DNA of 64,000 bases, taken from positions 60,840 through 124,839 of the forward strand of contig JAUZSC010000016.1 of NCBI GenBank assembly GCA_030949825.1, in the 5' to 3' direction. Shown here piece after piece: positions 28,984-37,840 of the stretch. Origin of the DNA: Sulfurimonas sp. (GTDB lineage Bacteria; Campylobacterota; Campylobacteria; Campylobacterales; Sulfurimonadaceae). The notes beneath the pieces are model-generated. The model worked only from the letters and a program-made list of their open reading frames with translations, searched no databases and was not told the DNA's origin. Position 1 is the first letter of the stretch, and each line of letters begins with the position of its first letter. A program made the position numbers and the translations under genes.

Positions 28984-30573
28984 TTAGCCTTTCCATCCCA
29001 GTTCATTCAAATCTTTTACTCTATTTTTATGATGCTCTCTTAAAATATCTACAAACGAAACTTTTTCAATAATGACTAGTTTTGGTGTAGTATTTCCTCT
29101 CGTAGTTTTGTACTTCTTTTTAAAAAAACACATCTCTTCTAGTTTTTCTATCTCATCAAAGTAGGAAGGCATTTCATTTGCATATTTTTGTACCATTATA
29201 AAAGCAATCTCTTTGAAGCTTTTGAAATCTATATTTACAGATTTACACAATCCTTTAAAGTCATTTGGTCTAATTCTTGTTCGTTTACCATTAATTGAAA
29301 GATGAGACTCATAACCTTTAGTACTTTCATATAGTCCGGTACAACACATATCATACAAAGGGGCAAATAATACTTTTCCCTGGTCAAACATTAAAGACAA
29401 GTTTTTAGTATGTAAGTCTTCATGCACGACCATAATCGAATAAAAATAATGCTTTAATAGTTCCATACGTTCTTTGGGAGATATCAATTCTTTGGCTATC
29501 CTTTTAAACATCTTTTCGCTAGTCGTATTGTATTTATTCTCACTTCTAAGCCCTAAAAAGACCGAGAATGTTGCTTTTGCAAATCTATTTACACCTTTCC
29601 TATCGAAGCGCTTAATTAAGTAGTGAAACTCTTCGCTACCCTCAGTACTTACTATTGCACTATATGGTACTCTTAGCCCTAGTGTATTTTTAGCAAAAGA
29701 AAGATGCAAGTGCTCATTTAAAGCGGAGTGAGGAAAGTAGTACTCGCTATCTGGATTAGCTTTCGTTTTTTGATAAGGCTTTAATATGTACTGATGAGAA
29801 TTCTCATCTTGAATTATTGTTTTCGCACCAAAATTAACATTAACTAGCTTCTTGTATTGAAAGCCACTAATACCTTCTGACTTTAAAGCTTTCAATTTAG
29901 ACATATCTATATCATCAGGGAAAAGCTCCTCATACTCTATTTGAATATCAAAATGTTCTAGAAGATTTATCTTACAATGATCACCTAATATCGAATCGAG
30001 AGAACTAAGGTAACCTATAGCCTCTTTCCCAACGATTTTACACTTCTCTGTGGATTTGGAAAAACATAAATCTCCTATATTGTCATTAAGAAGGTTTAAA
30101 ATTTCAAACTCATCTGCTTCTTTGTGTGTAAGTTCAAGTATCTCCCTATTAATACCCTCTGGCAGGTTGTCTTCAAATACAGCAGGTAAAAGCTCGTCAA
30201 AATCAATCCCTTTTATTGATAGACTTATAGTAGGAATCGCATTACTATAATTAGCTAAATACTCACTCGTATAGTAAAAGCGAAATATTCCATGCACTCT
30301 AAATAGCTGTCCAACAACTAAACCATCTTTAAATACATATAAAAACGATGCTGTTGGGTAGCTTCTCTGTATCTGATCGAGAATATATTGAGTAGTAGAA
30401 GCTTTACCTATAGAAGAAATTCTATTTGCAGCAGTTAGATCGCTAAGGGCTTCTTGAAATGCCCTTGGTGTAACCTTAATACTACTTTTTTTCATAATAT
30501 CACTTATATGCATATAAGTTTCAGATGTAATCAGTGCCTTAAGTATATCCGTATGAATCCTATTTATAGACAT
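28984..30573 (-). CDS. HipA-like serine/threonine kinase with an N-terminal winged helix
   Basis: 529 aa. Residues 1-70 look like a winged helix (ALITSETYMHISDIMKKSSI ... RAFQEALSDLTAANRI). The HipA N-lobe follows with LPEGINREIL and LLNDNIGDLCFS. The C-lobe has the catalytic HEDLHTKNLSLMFD near residue 381 and the metal-binding Asp in APLYDMC. HipA kinases phosphorylate glutamyl-tRNA synthetase or relatives and cause growth arrest; they are usually repressed by a separate HipB. No hipB is adjacent here, and the fused winged helix may take that place. A ribosome site (AGGAGGC upstream of ATG) supports the start. Confidence 0.8.
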   Translation of the reverse strand: MSINRIHTDILKALITSETYMHISDIMKKSSIKVTPRAFQEALSDLTAANRISSIGKASTTQYILDQIQRSYPTASFLYVFKDGLVVGQLFRVHGIFRFYYTSEYLANYSNAIPTISLSIKGIDFDELLPAVFEDNLPEGINREILELTHKEADEFEILNLLNDNIGDLCFSKSTEKCKIVGKEAIGYLSSLDSILGDHCKINLLEHFDIQIEYEELFPDDIDMSKLKALKSEGISGFQYKKLVNVNFGAKTIIQDENSHQYILKPYQKTKANPDSEYYFPHSALNEHLHLSFAKNTLGLRVPYSAIVSTEGSEEFHYLIKRFDRKGVNRFAKATFSVFLGLRSENKYNTTSEKMFKRIAKELISPKERMELLKHYFYSIMVVHEDLHTKNLSLMFDQGKVLFAPLYDMCCTGLYESTKGYESHLSINGKRTRIRPNDFKGLCKSVNIDFKSFKEIAFIMVQKYANEMPSYFDEIEKLEEMCFFKKKYKTTRGNTTPKLVIIEKVSFVDILREHHKNRVKDLNELGWKG

Positions 30574-30994
30574 TACAGCCTCCTAAGCATATTGTGAAGT
30601 AGTTTTATATTATTTTAATATTATATCCAATTAAGATATGACTTTTGAGGTTTTTCTTAAAATTATTTAAGATAACTTCGCAATACACTTAAGCGGAATA
30701 TTTTGCATAATCTGAAATACCACTTCTTCAAAACTTTTATTAAGTATTAAAAAGACCCCCGCATTTTAAGAGCATACATTTTTGTAAACTCATTAGATGA
30801 AATATTTTATGTCAAAAGAACTCTAAAACTAGACATGTAAATCTTAAATAATATCATCTGCAAACATACCTATAATAAAATTATTTTACTTTCTATTCAG
30901 CATCAATGCTTATTGCATAATCAAAACATATAAATATCTATAAAATTATACTTAATGTAAAAAAGGAATATAATTTAATATTAAACTTGCATTA
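30574..30994. other. Intergenic region between the HipA-like gene and the partition operon
   Basis: About 420 bp of very AT-rich DNA with no convincing ORF on either strand. It should hold the divergent promoter of the HipA-like gene (AT-rich stretch just above 30600). I see no clear repeats until the inverted repeat at 30995. Confidence 0.4.
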
Positions 30995-31034
30995 ATACCT
31001 ATTTAATGATATAATTTTCTTATTAAATAGGTAT
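30995..31034 (+). promoter_or_regulatory. Partition operon promoter/operator
   Basis: Perfect 13-bp inverted repeat ATACCTATTTAAT (30995-31007) / ATTAAATAGGTAT (31022-31034) enclosing a -10-like TATAAT at 31010-31015. It lies 23 bp before the parA start. Partition operons are commonly self-repressed by ParA (often through an N-terminal helix-turn-helix, which this ParA has), so this is a good autoregulatory operator candidate. Confidence 0.55.
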
Positions 31035-31057
31035 CTATGTAATTAAAGGGAATAATT

Positions 31058-32110
31058 TTGATAAAAACTATTAATGTGGCACAAACTGCAGATGAATTAG
31101 CATTAGATCAAGGGACTGTTCGTAGAAGAATCAAGTCCGGAGAACTTCCAACGCTAAAAGCTGGTCGTAATTCAGTAATTACTACAACTGCACTTGAGTA
31201 TTATAAGTTTACAAATGAGCATAAAATAACTCTAGAATCACTAAAGACTCAAGCTAAAATACTCTCTTTTGTTAATCATAAAGGCGGTTGTAGTAAAACT
31301 ACAACTGCGTATACTATTGCTGCCCTATTACAAAAATTTGGAAATAAAGTTTTATTGGTTGACTTGGATCCTCAAGGGAATTCAACACAATCTGTATTAG
31401 AACCTCTTGTAAATGAAGATGGCATTACTCTTCCTTTTGAAAAAACAATCAAAGATCTTCTCTTATATAGAAAAGAAAATGGCGATGTTGGTATTAATAG
31501 AATTAAAGAAGTTATTCAACCTTCAAAATTTGATTTTGACTGTATACCTTGTGATTTATCCCTAAACTCAATTATGCCTGACTTAGAATCTTCATCATTT
31601 AAAGAAGTAATATTAAAAGAATTATTAAATGAAATATCGGGAGAATATGATTATATAATACTCGATACACCCCCTACTCTAGGCTTTTCAGTTATATCTG
31701 CACTTACAGCTTCAGACTATGTTTCTATTGTATCCCTAGCCGAAGCATTTAGTCTTTTAGGCGTAGAACAAACAGTAAACCTTATTAATTCTGTTAAGTC
31801 TCAAAACTCCGTTCTCGCTAATCCTAGAGAGATGAAAATACTAGGAATTATTATTAGTAAAGCAGAAATGAATACAAATATTTCAAGACACTTTGTTGCA
31901 GAACTGGGAAGTTTCGCAAATGAAAGAAGTATAAATATATATACCGATGAAATAATTCCAAAAACTACAAAAATTCCTGAAACTCAAGCGACTGGAGAAC
32001 TAATAACCGATGTTGACCCTAAAGCTGATGCCGCTCTTTCCTATTTCAATATTGCTATGCTTATAGATATAGCAGTAAAGAAAGATAGAATTAAAGAAAA
32101 GTTGAGTTAA
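31058..32110 (+). CDS. parA: ParA-family partition ATPase with N-terminal helix-turn-helix
   Basis: 350 aa. Residues 5-50 form a small helix-turn-helix (TADELALDQGTVRRRIKSGE), like plasmid type Ia ParA. The deviant Walker A HKGGCSKTTT follows near residue 75, then LLVDLDPQGN and the switch IILDTPPTLGF. It moves plasmid copies along the nucleoid with ParB. The start is TTG at 31058, chosen because of AAAGGG 8 bp upstream and the preserved helix-turn-helix. parB follows after 4 bp. Confidence 0.9.
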   Translation: MIKTINVAQTADELALDQGTVRRRIKSGELPTLKAGRNSVITTTALEYYKFTNEHKITLESLKTQAKILSFVNHKGGCSKTTTAYTIAALLQKFGNKVLLVDLDPQGNSTQSVLEPLVNEDGITLPFEKTIKDLLLYRKENGDVGINRIKEVIQPSKFDFDCIPCDLSLNSIMPDLESSSFKEVILKELLNEISGEYDYIILDTPPTLGFSVISALTASDYVSIVSLAEAFSLLGVEQTVNLINSVKSQNSVLANPREMKILGIIISKAEMNTNISRHFVAELGSFANERSINIYTDEIIPKTTKIPETQATGELITDVDPKADAALSYFNIAMLIDIAVKKDRIKEKLS

Positions 32111-32114
32111 TCAT

Positions 32115-32978
32115 ATGGCAAGTTTTAAAGATAAAATAAAAGATAAGAAAACTATTGGACAAAGACAAATTAACTCCGATGAAGCTATCGGTCTTGCTTT
32201 TAATGAAGAAACAACAAAGAAATTAGTTCAAGTTAAAATATCTGCTCTCTCTCAAAATCCTTATCAGCCTCGTAAATCAATGAATAATGAAGAGATTCAA
32301 GGGCTTTCAGAATCTATATCCAAAAATGGTTTATTGCAACCTATTTTAATTAGTTCAATTGAAAATAATCCTCATAAATTTTATATTGTTGCAGGACATA
32401 GAAGAGTAGAAGCAGCTAAACTTCTAAATGAAGACACTATCTCAGCTATTATTGTCCAAATGAACAATACACAGTTAGAAGTTAATGCTTTAGTCGAAAA
32501 TATACAAAGAGAAAACCTAACATCTATTGAAGAGTCTTTTGCTATAAAAAGCCTTCTAGACAGTGGTATAAAGCAAGTCGAGCTAGCAAAAATACTTGGA
32601 AAAAGTAAAGCTGTTATATCAACTTTTATAAAAATATCTACTTTAGATAAAGAGTTGCTTAGCTATATTCAAGATAATAATTTAGATATTGGGCGTACAA
32701 TATTATATGAATTAACGAATGTAATTACAGGTAAACAACTCCAAGCAATGAAGCATATCCATGATGAGGATATGAAAAGGGATAAAATTAGAGATTACGT
32801 TAAAAAACTTAACGGTATAGAAGATGAAAAAGTTTCGCCGGCAAAACTTTTCAACGGTTTTTCATTTTCACATAAAAAAAATAAGATCTCTTTTAAATTA
32901 GATTTGGAAAAACTCGATGATAAACAAGAAGCGATAGCTACTCTTGAAGACATTCTCAAAGAATTACAAAATGATTAA
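32115..32978 (+). CDS. parB: ParB-family partition protein
   Basis: 287 aa. The ParB/Srx CTPase motif is seen as IVAGHRRVEAAKLL preceded by NPYQPRKSMNNEEIQGLSES, then ENIQRENLTSIEESFAIKSL and a helix-turn-helix (KQVELAKILGKSKAVISTFI). It binds parS and loads ParA-driven segregation complexes. A candidate binding palindrome lies inside its own 3' end (32829-32850) and another overlaps its stop codon (32978-32999). It is co-transcribed with parA. Confidence 0.9.
   Translation: MASFKDKIKDKKTIGQRQINSDEAIGLAFNEETTKKLVQVKISALSQNPYQPRKSMNNEEIQGLSESISKNGLLQPILISSIENNPHKFYIVAGHRRVEAAKLLNEDTISAIIVQMNNTQLEVNALVENIQRENLTSIEESFAIKSLLDSGIKQVELAKILGKSKAVISTFIKISTLDKELLSYIQDNNLDIGRTILYELTNVITGKQLQAMKHIHDEDMKRDKIRDYVKKLNGIEDEKVSPAKLFNGFSFSHKKNKISFKLDLEKLDDKQEAIATLEDILKELQND
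32829..32850. repeat. Palindrome copy 1 (candidate parS), inside parB
   Basis: One-mismatch version of a 22-bp palindrome whose core is GTTTTGCCGGCAAAAC; here the left arm reads GTTTCGCC. It lies in the coding sequence of the parB C-terminus. GC-rich CCGGC in such AT-rich DNA is striking. Confidence 0.55.
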
Positions 32979-32999
32979 AAGTTTTGCCGGCAAAACTTT
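32978..32999. repeat. Palindrome copy 2 (candidate parS), parB-repA intergenic
   Basis: Perfect 22-bp palindrome with core GTTTTGCCGGCAAAAC. It starts on the last base of the parB stop codon and ends 15 bp before the next start codon. It is the perfect member of three copies in this operon. Confidence 0.6.
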
Positions 33000-33014
33000 T
33001 TATAAAGGAATATT

Positions 33015-34250
33015 ATGACTAGTGATGGTTTTTATAATTATGATTTAGAAGTAACTATCCTTTGCTCCTTTATTTACAATGAAAATATAACCCATCCAAC
33101 CATTAATCCAGATATCTTTTACAATCCAATTCATAAGTCAATTTACTTAACTATCCTATCCCTGCATAAACAAGGTACTTCAATAGATGAAGTTCTTATA
33201 AGAAATCATTTAGTAAACCAATTAAATATCAAAGTTGATAATGCAGAACAACACCTATTACGAATTATGAGTGCGAACCCTACCCTGTCCATTGATAGTT
33301 ATATAGAGCTTTTAGAAGATTTAAGAAAGAAAAGAGATATTAAAACTACCCTTCTCACTTTAAATCAAGAACTTTTAGAAAATAAATCAGCTAGTGAACT
33401 AGAAAGTTCTTTATTGCGCTATACAGAAAAGATAACCAATCAATCTACTACAGAATTATTTAAAATGACTGCTGCTTCAAATATTGAAGCAAAGGACGCT
33501 GATTTTATAACTAAGAACTTCATTCCTGTGCCTAAGAAAACTGTCTCAATTTTTAGTGCCGGTGGTGGAACAGGTAAAACTTCTTTATTATTGCAATTAG
33601 CTATGCACTATCTATATGAAAACCCTAAGCAAAGAGCTTTTTGTTGGTTATCTGAAGACCCTCTAGGCCTTACTAAACACCGTTTAAACCGTATTATAAC
33701 AGGCTTATTTCCTAAAGGGAGCGAAACGCTTCATAGATTAATACTATCAGAAGATTTAACCTTCCCTACTCTACTTGAAATGAATAGAAGCATGAGTATT
33801 AACCCCCTCTTCTATAAAATGAAATTAATACTCAAAGACTTTAATCTTATAATCTTAGATCCTTTAATTGCATTTTTTGGTGGAGATGAAAATAATAATG
33901 CACAAGCAAAACTTTTTATGCAATTATTTACTAAGTGGGCAGCTGAAGAAGATAAAACTATTATATTTATCCATCACTCTACAAAAAATACTTCTCAAAG
34001 TCGTGGTGCTTCTGCATTTGTAGATGCTGCTAGAGCTGTATATGAGATTGAGAAGATAAAAGATGAAGATGGTAAAGAAGTAGATACAGCTATTAGAAAG
34101 ATATCCTTAACAAAAGACAACTATCGTGCTTTTAAGTATTTTGGTGGGTTTAGTAAGAAATTAAAAGTCTTTCCTGCTGATGATGAAGTTGCAACACAAC
34201 CTACATTTGAAGTAGAATATAGTATTGATGATGAATTGGGGATACAATAA
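33015..34250 (+). CDS. RepA-like replicative helicase (DnaB N-terminal-like domain + RecA fold)
   Basis: 411 aa. The N-terminal 100 residues resemble the DnaB N-terminal domain (LEVTILCSFIYNENITHPTI ... HKSIYLTILSLHKQGTSIDE). The C-terminal RecA-type ATPase has Walker A SAGGGTGKTSLLLQL near residue 183, Walker B LIILDPLIAFFGG and FIHHSTKNTSQSRGASAF, as in AAA_25/RepA plasmid helicases (RSF1010 RepA type). It would unwind plasmid DNA at the origin. It lies between candidate parS palindromes 2 and 3. Confidence 0.8.
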   Translation: MTSDGFYNYDLEVTILCSFIYNENITHPTINPDIFYNPIHKSIYLTILSLHKQGTSIDEVLIRNHLVNQLNIKVDNAEQHLLRIMSANPTLSIDSYIELLEDLRKKRDIKTTLLTLNQELLENKSASELESSLLRYTEKITNQSTTELFKMTAASNIEAKDADFITKNFIPVPKKTVSIFSAGGGTGKTSLLLQLAMHYLYENPKQRAFCWLSEDPLGLTKHRLNRIITGLFPKGSETLHRLILSEDLTFPTLLEMNRSMSINPLFYKMKLILKDFNLIILDPLIAFFGGDENNNAQAKLFMQLFTKWAAEEDKTIIFIHHSTKNTSQSRGASAFVDAARAVYEIEKIKDEDGKEVDTAIRKISLTKDNYRAFKYFGGFSKKLKVFPADDEVATQPTFEVEYSIDDELGIQ

Positions 34251-34270
34251 AGTTTTGCCGGCGAAACTTT
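34249..34270. repeat. Palindrome copy 3 (candidate parS), before the rep initiator
   Basis: One-mismatch copy of the same palindrome (core GTTTTGCCGGCGAAAC). It starts at the stop codon of the helicase gene and lies just before the ribosome site of the next gene. Its position between genes mirrors copy 2. Confidence 0.55.
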
Positions 34271-34282
34271 TAAAGGAATATA

Positions 34283-35119
34283 ATGAGTAAAGATACAGGT
34301 CAATTAAGTTTATTTGAAACATTTAAAACTAGTAATGCTACCGTTACCGAACTTAGAGTTGGTATTTTTGCTCCAATTACTCAAATAACTGCTACTTCCG
34401 CTATTCAAAAAGCTTTTATAGAAGCTGGCAGAGTTAGAAAAGTAGAAACTGCGTGGGGATCGGTTCAAATTAAAGGCAATATCCTTACACAAATACATAG
34501 AGATGTCATAGATGCTATATTTTCCACAGCGACATACTCTGAAACTACCTCTAAGGGTAATATTGCCCTCTTTTTCTCTGGTTATGAAGTTCAAGAATTT
34601 TTGGGTAGAAAATCTAAAACAAATAATACTTGGTTAAAGAAGAAATTAGATCAAATTAAAACAACTAATGTTGAGTTTACTGATAAGACAGGCAATACAC
34701 ATGACTTCAATTTAACTGACTCTGGTGGCTATTCAGTAAAAAAAGACTCATTTGTCATTGTTTTTACTGAAGGCTACATGAATTTCTTCCAAAAACAGGT
34801 TTCTGTTAATTATAAAAATGAAATGAAAAAGCTAATGGATGTAGGTGATGCTTTAATTAAAGCAATGATAAGGTTTTTCTTTACGCATGCCAATGGAATG
34901 AGTATTGAGCTTATTAATTTACTTGATGTTTTAGGATACCCTACAAACATCCCTGCTTCCCTAAAGAAGGCGCGTAGAGTAGTAAGGGAGCACACTTTAG
35001 AACTAGAAGAATTTGGTATTACGGTTGATCTTAAACGATGGATGTTTAAATATAAAAAACTTACTTCTGTTACTCATAATATCCCTGCAAATAAAAAAAT
35101 ATCCAATAAAAAAGGGTAG
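34283..35119 (+). CDS. Plasmid replication initiator-like protein
   Basis: 278 aa, with two apparent winged-helix regions (SYEVQEFLGRKSKTNNTWLK-like block and NGMSIELINLLDVLGYPTNI), the layout of iteron-binding initiators. I cannot name the exact family. It lies directly upstream of iterons at 35300-35445, the typical initiator-origin order. It is the last gene of the par-rep operon, with ribosome site AAAGGAAT. Confidence 0.65.
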   Translation: MSKDTGQLSLFETFKTSNATVTELRVGIFAPITQITATSAIQKAFIEAGRVRKVETAWGSVQIKGNILTQIHRDVIDAIFSTATYSETTSKGNIALFFSGYEVQEFLGRKSKTNNTWLKKKLDQIKTTNVEFTDKTGNTHDFNLTDSGGYSVKKDSFVIVFTEGYMNFFQKQVSVNYKNEMKKLMDVGDALIKAMIRFFFTHANGMSIELINLLDVLGYPTNIPASLKKARRVVREHTLELEEFGITVDLKRWMFKYKKLTSVTHNIPANKKISNKKG

Positions 35120-35204
35120 TAATTTAATAAAAACAGATAGCAATCTAATTTAAAAAGATAGTAATTTAATAGTAGCCAAGCTATCTACAATATTGCCTAA
35201 TTTT

Positions 35205-35251
35205 AAAATGAATTTTGCTAAATAATCTAATTATTTAGCAAAATTCATTTT
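35205..35251. repeat. Perfect 21-bp inverted repeat in the origin region
   Basis: The left arm 35205-35225 pairs perfectly with 35231-35251 around a 5-nt loop (TCTAA), followed by T-rich DNA. It could end the rep operon or form a single-strand initiation or termination structure in the origin. Confidence 0.55.
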
Positions 35252-35299
35252 TATTTTAAACTATATATAAGTTAAGCAATAAATTGTGTCTCTCAAAAA

Positions 35300-35445
35300 G
35301 GTAGTAATTTAATAGTATCTAGTTTTTATTTAATTTTGGGGTAGTAATTTAATAGTAATAGGGTAGTAATTTAATAGTAATAGGGTAGTCATTTAATAGT
35401 AAGTTGTAAGTGATTTAATAGCAATAGGGTAGTCATTTAATAGTA
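35300..35445 (+). repeat. Iterons: probable replication origin (oriV)
   Basis: Direct repeats of consensus GGTAGTAATTTAATAGTA. Five units start at 35340, 35362, 35384, 35406 and 35428, an exact 22-bp period (two helical turns). Another full copy starts at 35300, and degenerate copies lie at about 35115 and 35157 just after the rep gene. Units at 35384 and 35428 carry a TCATT variant and that at 35406 is the most diverged. Together with the initiator and helicase this is a strong origin signature. Confidence 0.8.
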
Positions 35446-35732
35446 AGTTGTAGAATATTATAGAATATATACAGAATATTATATAGATTGCGTATACGCA
35501 TGACCTATTTTACAAAGATTAATTATAATAATAAAGGTCTATCGCCCCTACCCCCTTATAAAACTATTTTAAACACTTACCTAATATCCACCTAAACCAG
35601 AAAGAAGTTCTTTTTATATATTTAAACTATACTTTAGAGCTATTATATGCATCAACTATAGATATCTCTTTAAAAACAGATTTATTTTGACTTCAAGCGC
35701 ATCAACAGTTCATTTATAAAGATATAAAATCC
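35446..35732. other. Origin-flanking non-coding region
   Basis: About 290 bp without a gene. It contains the perfect 12-bp palindrome TGCGTATACGCA (35490-35501) and an AT-rich stretch (35450-35490) that could be the unwinding element of the origin. The region ends at the IS1182-type element. Confidence 0.4.
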
Positions 35733-35736
35733 CTAG

Positions 35737-37305
35737 GAGTCTGTCGGACTCCACTCATCAAATAAAAAGCAATAAAATGCTAAAATAAGAACTAATAAAT
35801 ACAACAAAAAAAGATTTATACATGGCAAGAGATTACCTTAGTTCAAACAGACAACAAGCATATTTATTACCACCAAGTATAGATGAGTGGTTACCTAAAG
35901 AGCATTTAGCTCGTTTTATTGTAGAGATAGTCAAAGAGTTAGATTTATCAAATATTCATAAAGGGTATGGTGGACAAGGTGGCTCTAAAGCTTATAATCC
36001 TGAAGTATTATTATCACTACTATTTTATGGCTACGCAACAGGAACATTCTCAAGTAGAAAGATAGAGAGAGCCACCTATGATTCTATTGCTTTTCGCTAT
36101 ATTGCTGCTAATACCCATCCAGACCATGATTACAGTTGCTAACTTTCGTAAACGATTCCTTGTTGAACTAGAATCTCTCTTTGTTCAAATCTTGATGATT
36201 GCTAAAGAATCAGGAGTTCTCAAAGTAGGTAAAGTAAGTCTTGATGGGACAAAGATTAAAGCGAATGCTTCTAAACATAAGGCTCTCAGTTATGCATATA
36301 TAGAAAAACTGCAAAAACAACTTGAAGCAGAAGTAGCAACCCTCATGAAAAAGCACAAGAAGCAGATAATGAGAAACCTGATGATGGTATGAATATTCCT
36401 GATGAGTTACTACGAAGGGAAGATCGCCTTAAAGTAATTAAAGAAGCTAAGTTACAAATAGAGCTAAGAGCCAAAGAGCGTTATGAAAAAGAGAATGCCG
36501 AGTATCAAGAAAAGATGGATAAGAGGAAAGCCAAAGAGAGTACAACGGGTAAGAAACCAAAAGGAAGAACTCCAAAGCCTCCCACAGCTACTCCATTACC
36601 TAAGGATCAAATAAATCTCACTGATAGTGAATCTCGTATTATGAAAACATCTGGTGGTGGGTTTGAACAGTGCTACAATGCGCAAGCATCAGTAGAACAC
36701 GATTCAAGATTGATTGTACACAAGCATGTCACTCAAAACGCAAACGATAAACAAGAAGTCACCCCAACGCTTAAATGGTTTAAAGAAAACCCTGAGCTTA
36801 AACCATCTTCATTCTTAGCTGATGCTGGTTACTTTAGTGAGCATAACATTCTTCAATGTGAAAATACTAAGATCACACCCTATATTTCTTTCGGTAAAGA
36901 TTCACATAATCAACCACTTGAAGAAAGGTTCAAAGCAGAAGAACCACTGCCGGACAATCCTACTTCAGTGGAAAGGATGAAGCATCGACTTCAAACCAAA
37001 GAAGGTAAACAAATTTATGCAGAGCGTAAAAGTACTGTTGAACCTGTATTTGGTATTATGAAACATGTAATGGGGTTTAGACAGTTCATGCTTAGAGGCT
37101 TTGAAAAAGCAAAAGGTGAATGGAGTTTACTCTGTATAGCATATAACTTGAAGAGGTTACATACTATTAGAGGATAAAAGGAGTTAAGAATAGCGTTGCA
37201 ATGATGATTAAAGTGTAAACTATACTGAAATTTAGACTTATTAGGTATTTTTCAGTTTGGAAGTACATTTAGTTGAATTTAGATTTTAGGAGACCGACAG
37301 GACTC
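35737..37305 (+). mobile_element. IS1182-family insertion sequence
   Basis: About 1.57 kb. The ends are imperfect inverted repeats (left GAGTCTGTCGGACTCC; right, complemented, GAGTCCTGTCGGTCTCC). It is flanked by the palindromic tetranucleotide CTAG on both sides (35733-35736 and 37306-37309). The right CTAG belongs to an IS3-like copy (the same sequence is intact in copy 1 at about 13918), but the left flank is unrelated. Confidence 0.8.
35822..37177 (+). pseudogene. IS1182-family transposase, frameshifted
   Basis: Reads in three successive frames: 35822-36130 (MARDYLSSNRQQAYLLPPSI, DUF772 block), about 36120-36345 (TVANFRKRFLVELESLF, VSLDGTKIKANASKHK) and 36389-37177 (ADAGYFSEHNI, STVEPVFGIMKHVMGFRQFM). 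Together they make one complete DDE transposase. The breaks near 36130 and 36345 are single-base and may be sequencing errors. Confidence 0.85.
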
Positions 37306-37840
37306 CTAGAGGTATCATACTTCCTCTCCCTCCAACAGTGCTTGAAACTTTTTTTGCAATACTAAGAGTGTTGCTGTCTCTGCTAGAGCCTTTTCCTTTC
37401 GTCGCAACTCCTTGGCTAAGGCTTTACTCTTACTTCTCTCCTCCTCTAGGGCTTTCTTAGCGGTAGAGTCTTCAGGTTTATGGGCTTTAAGGAAGTCCTT
37501 CTCCCACTCTTGGAGTTGATGTTTAAATAGACCTTTCTCTCTGCAGTAAGCACTGAGTGCTTCATCGTTCATGCTGTAGCTTTCTTTTAGGATTTGGAGC
37601 TTATCAGAAAGTGTTATCACTCCATCTGTTGTTTGAGTATCCTTAGTATTTTTAGCCATATGTGCAGGGTGGCTTTTGAGATATTTAAGCCTTTTGCTAT
37701 TGTTCCCATAGTTTGGGTGTCTCTCATTTCAACACTTTTTTTACTGCTTTTTCTTTGTATGCTTTACTATATCTCATTGTCTTGTTCCTTATTAAGATTT
37801 ATATCATAAGTTTCGGACAACTATCCTGACACAGGGGGAT
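37306..37840 (-). mobile_element. IS3-like insertion sequence, copy 3 (orfA end only)
   Basis: 535 bp that, as far as I can read, match 13916-14452 of copy 1 except for single-base differences in homopolymers (a T6 that is T5 here near 37650, and a CC that is C near 37730). Only the orfA side and right end remain. The orfB side is missing beyond the IS1182 element, so a rearrangement followed or accompanied that insertion. Confidence 0.85.
37315..37790 (-). pseudogene. OrfA of IS3-like copy 3, frameshifted
   Basis: Same protein as at 13927-14391. The C-terminal 114 residues are open (37315-37659) but the helix-turn-helix part is out of frame because of the two homopolymer differences. It is a useful internal control for sequence quality, because otherwise the two copies look the same. 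Confidence 0.8.

Noticed and set aside
35300..35445. Possible CRISPR-like direct repeats
   Set aside because: The period is 22 bp with 18-bp units and spacers of only 4 bp, and they sit beside replication genes; these are iterons.
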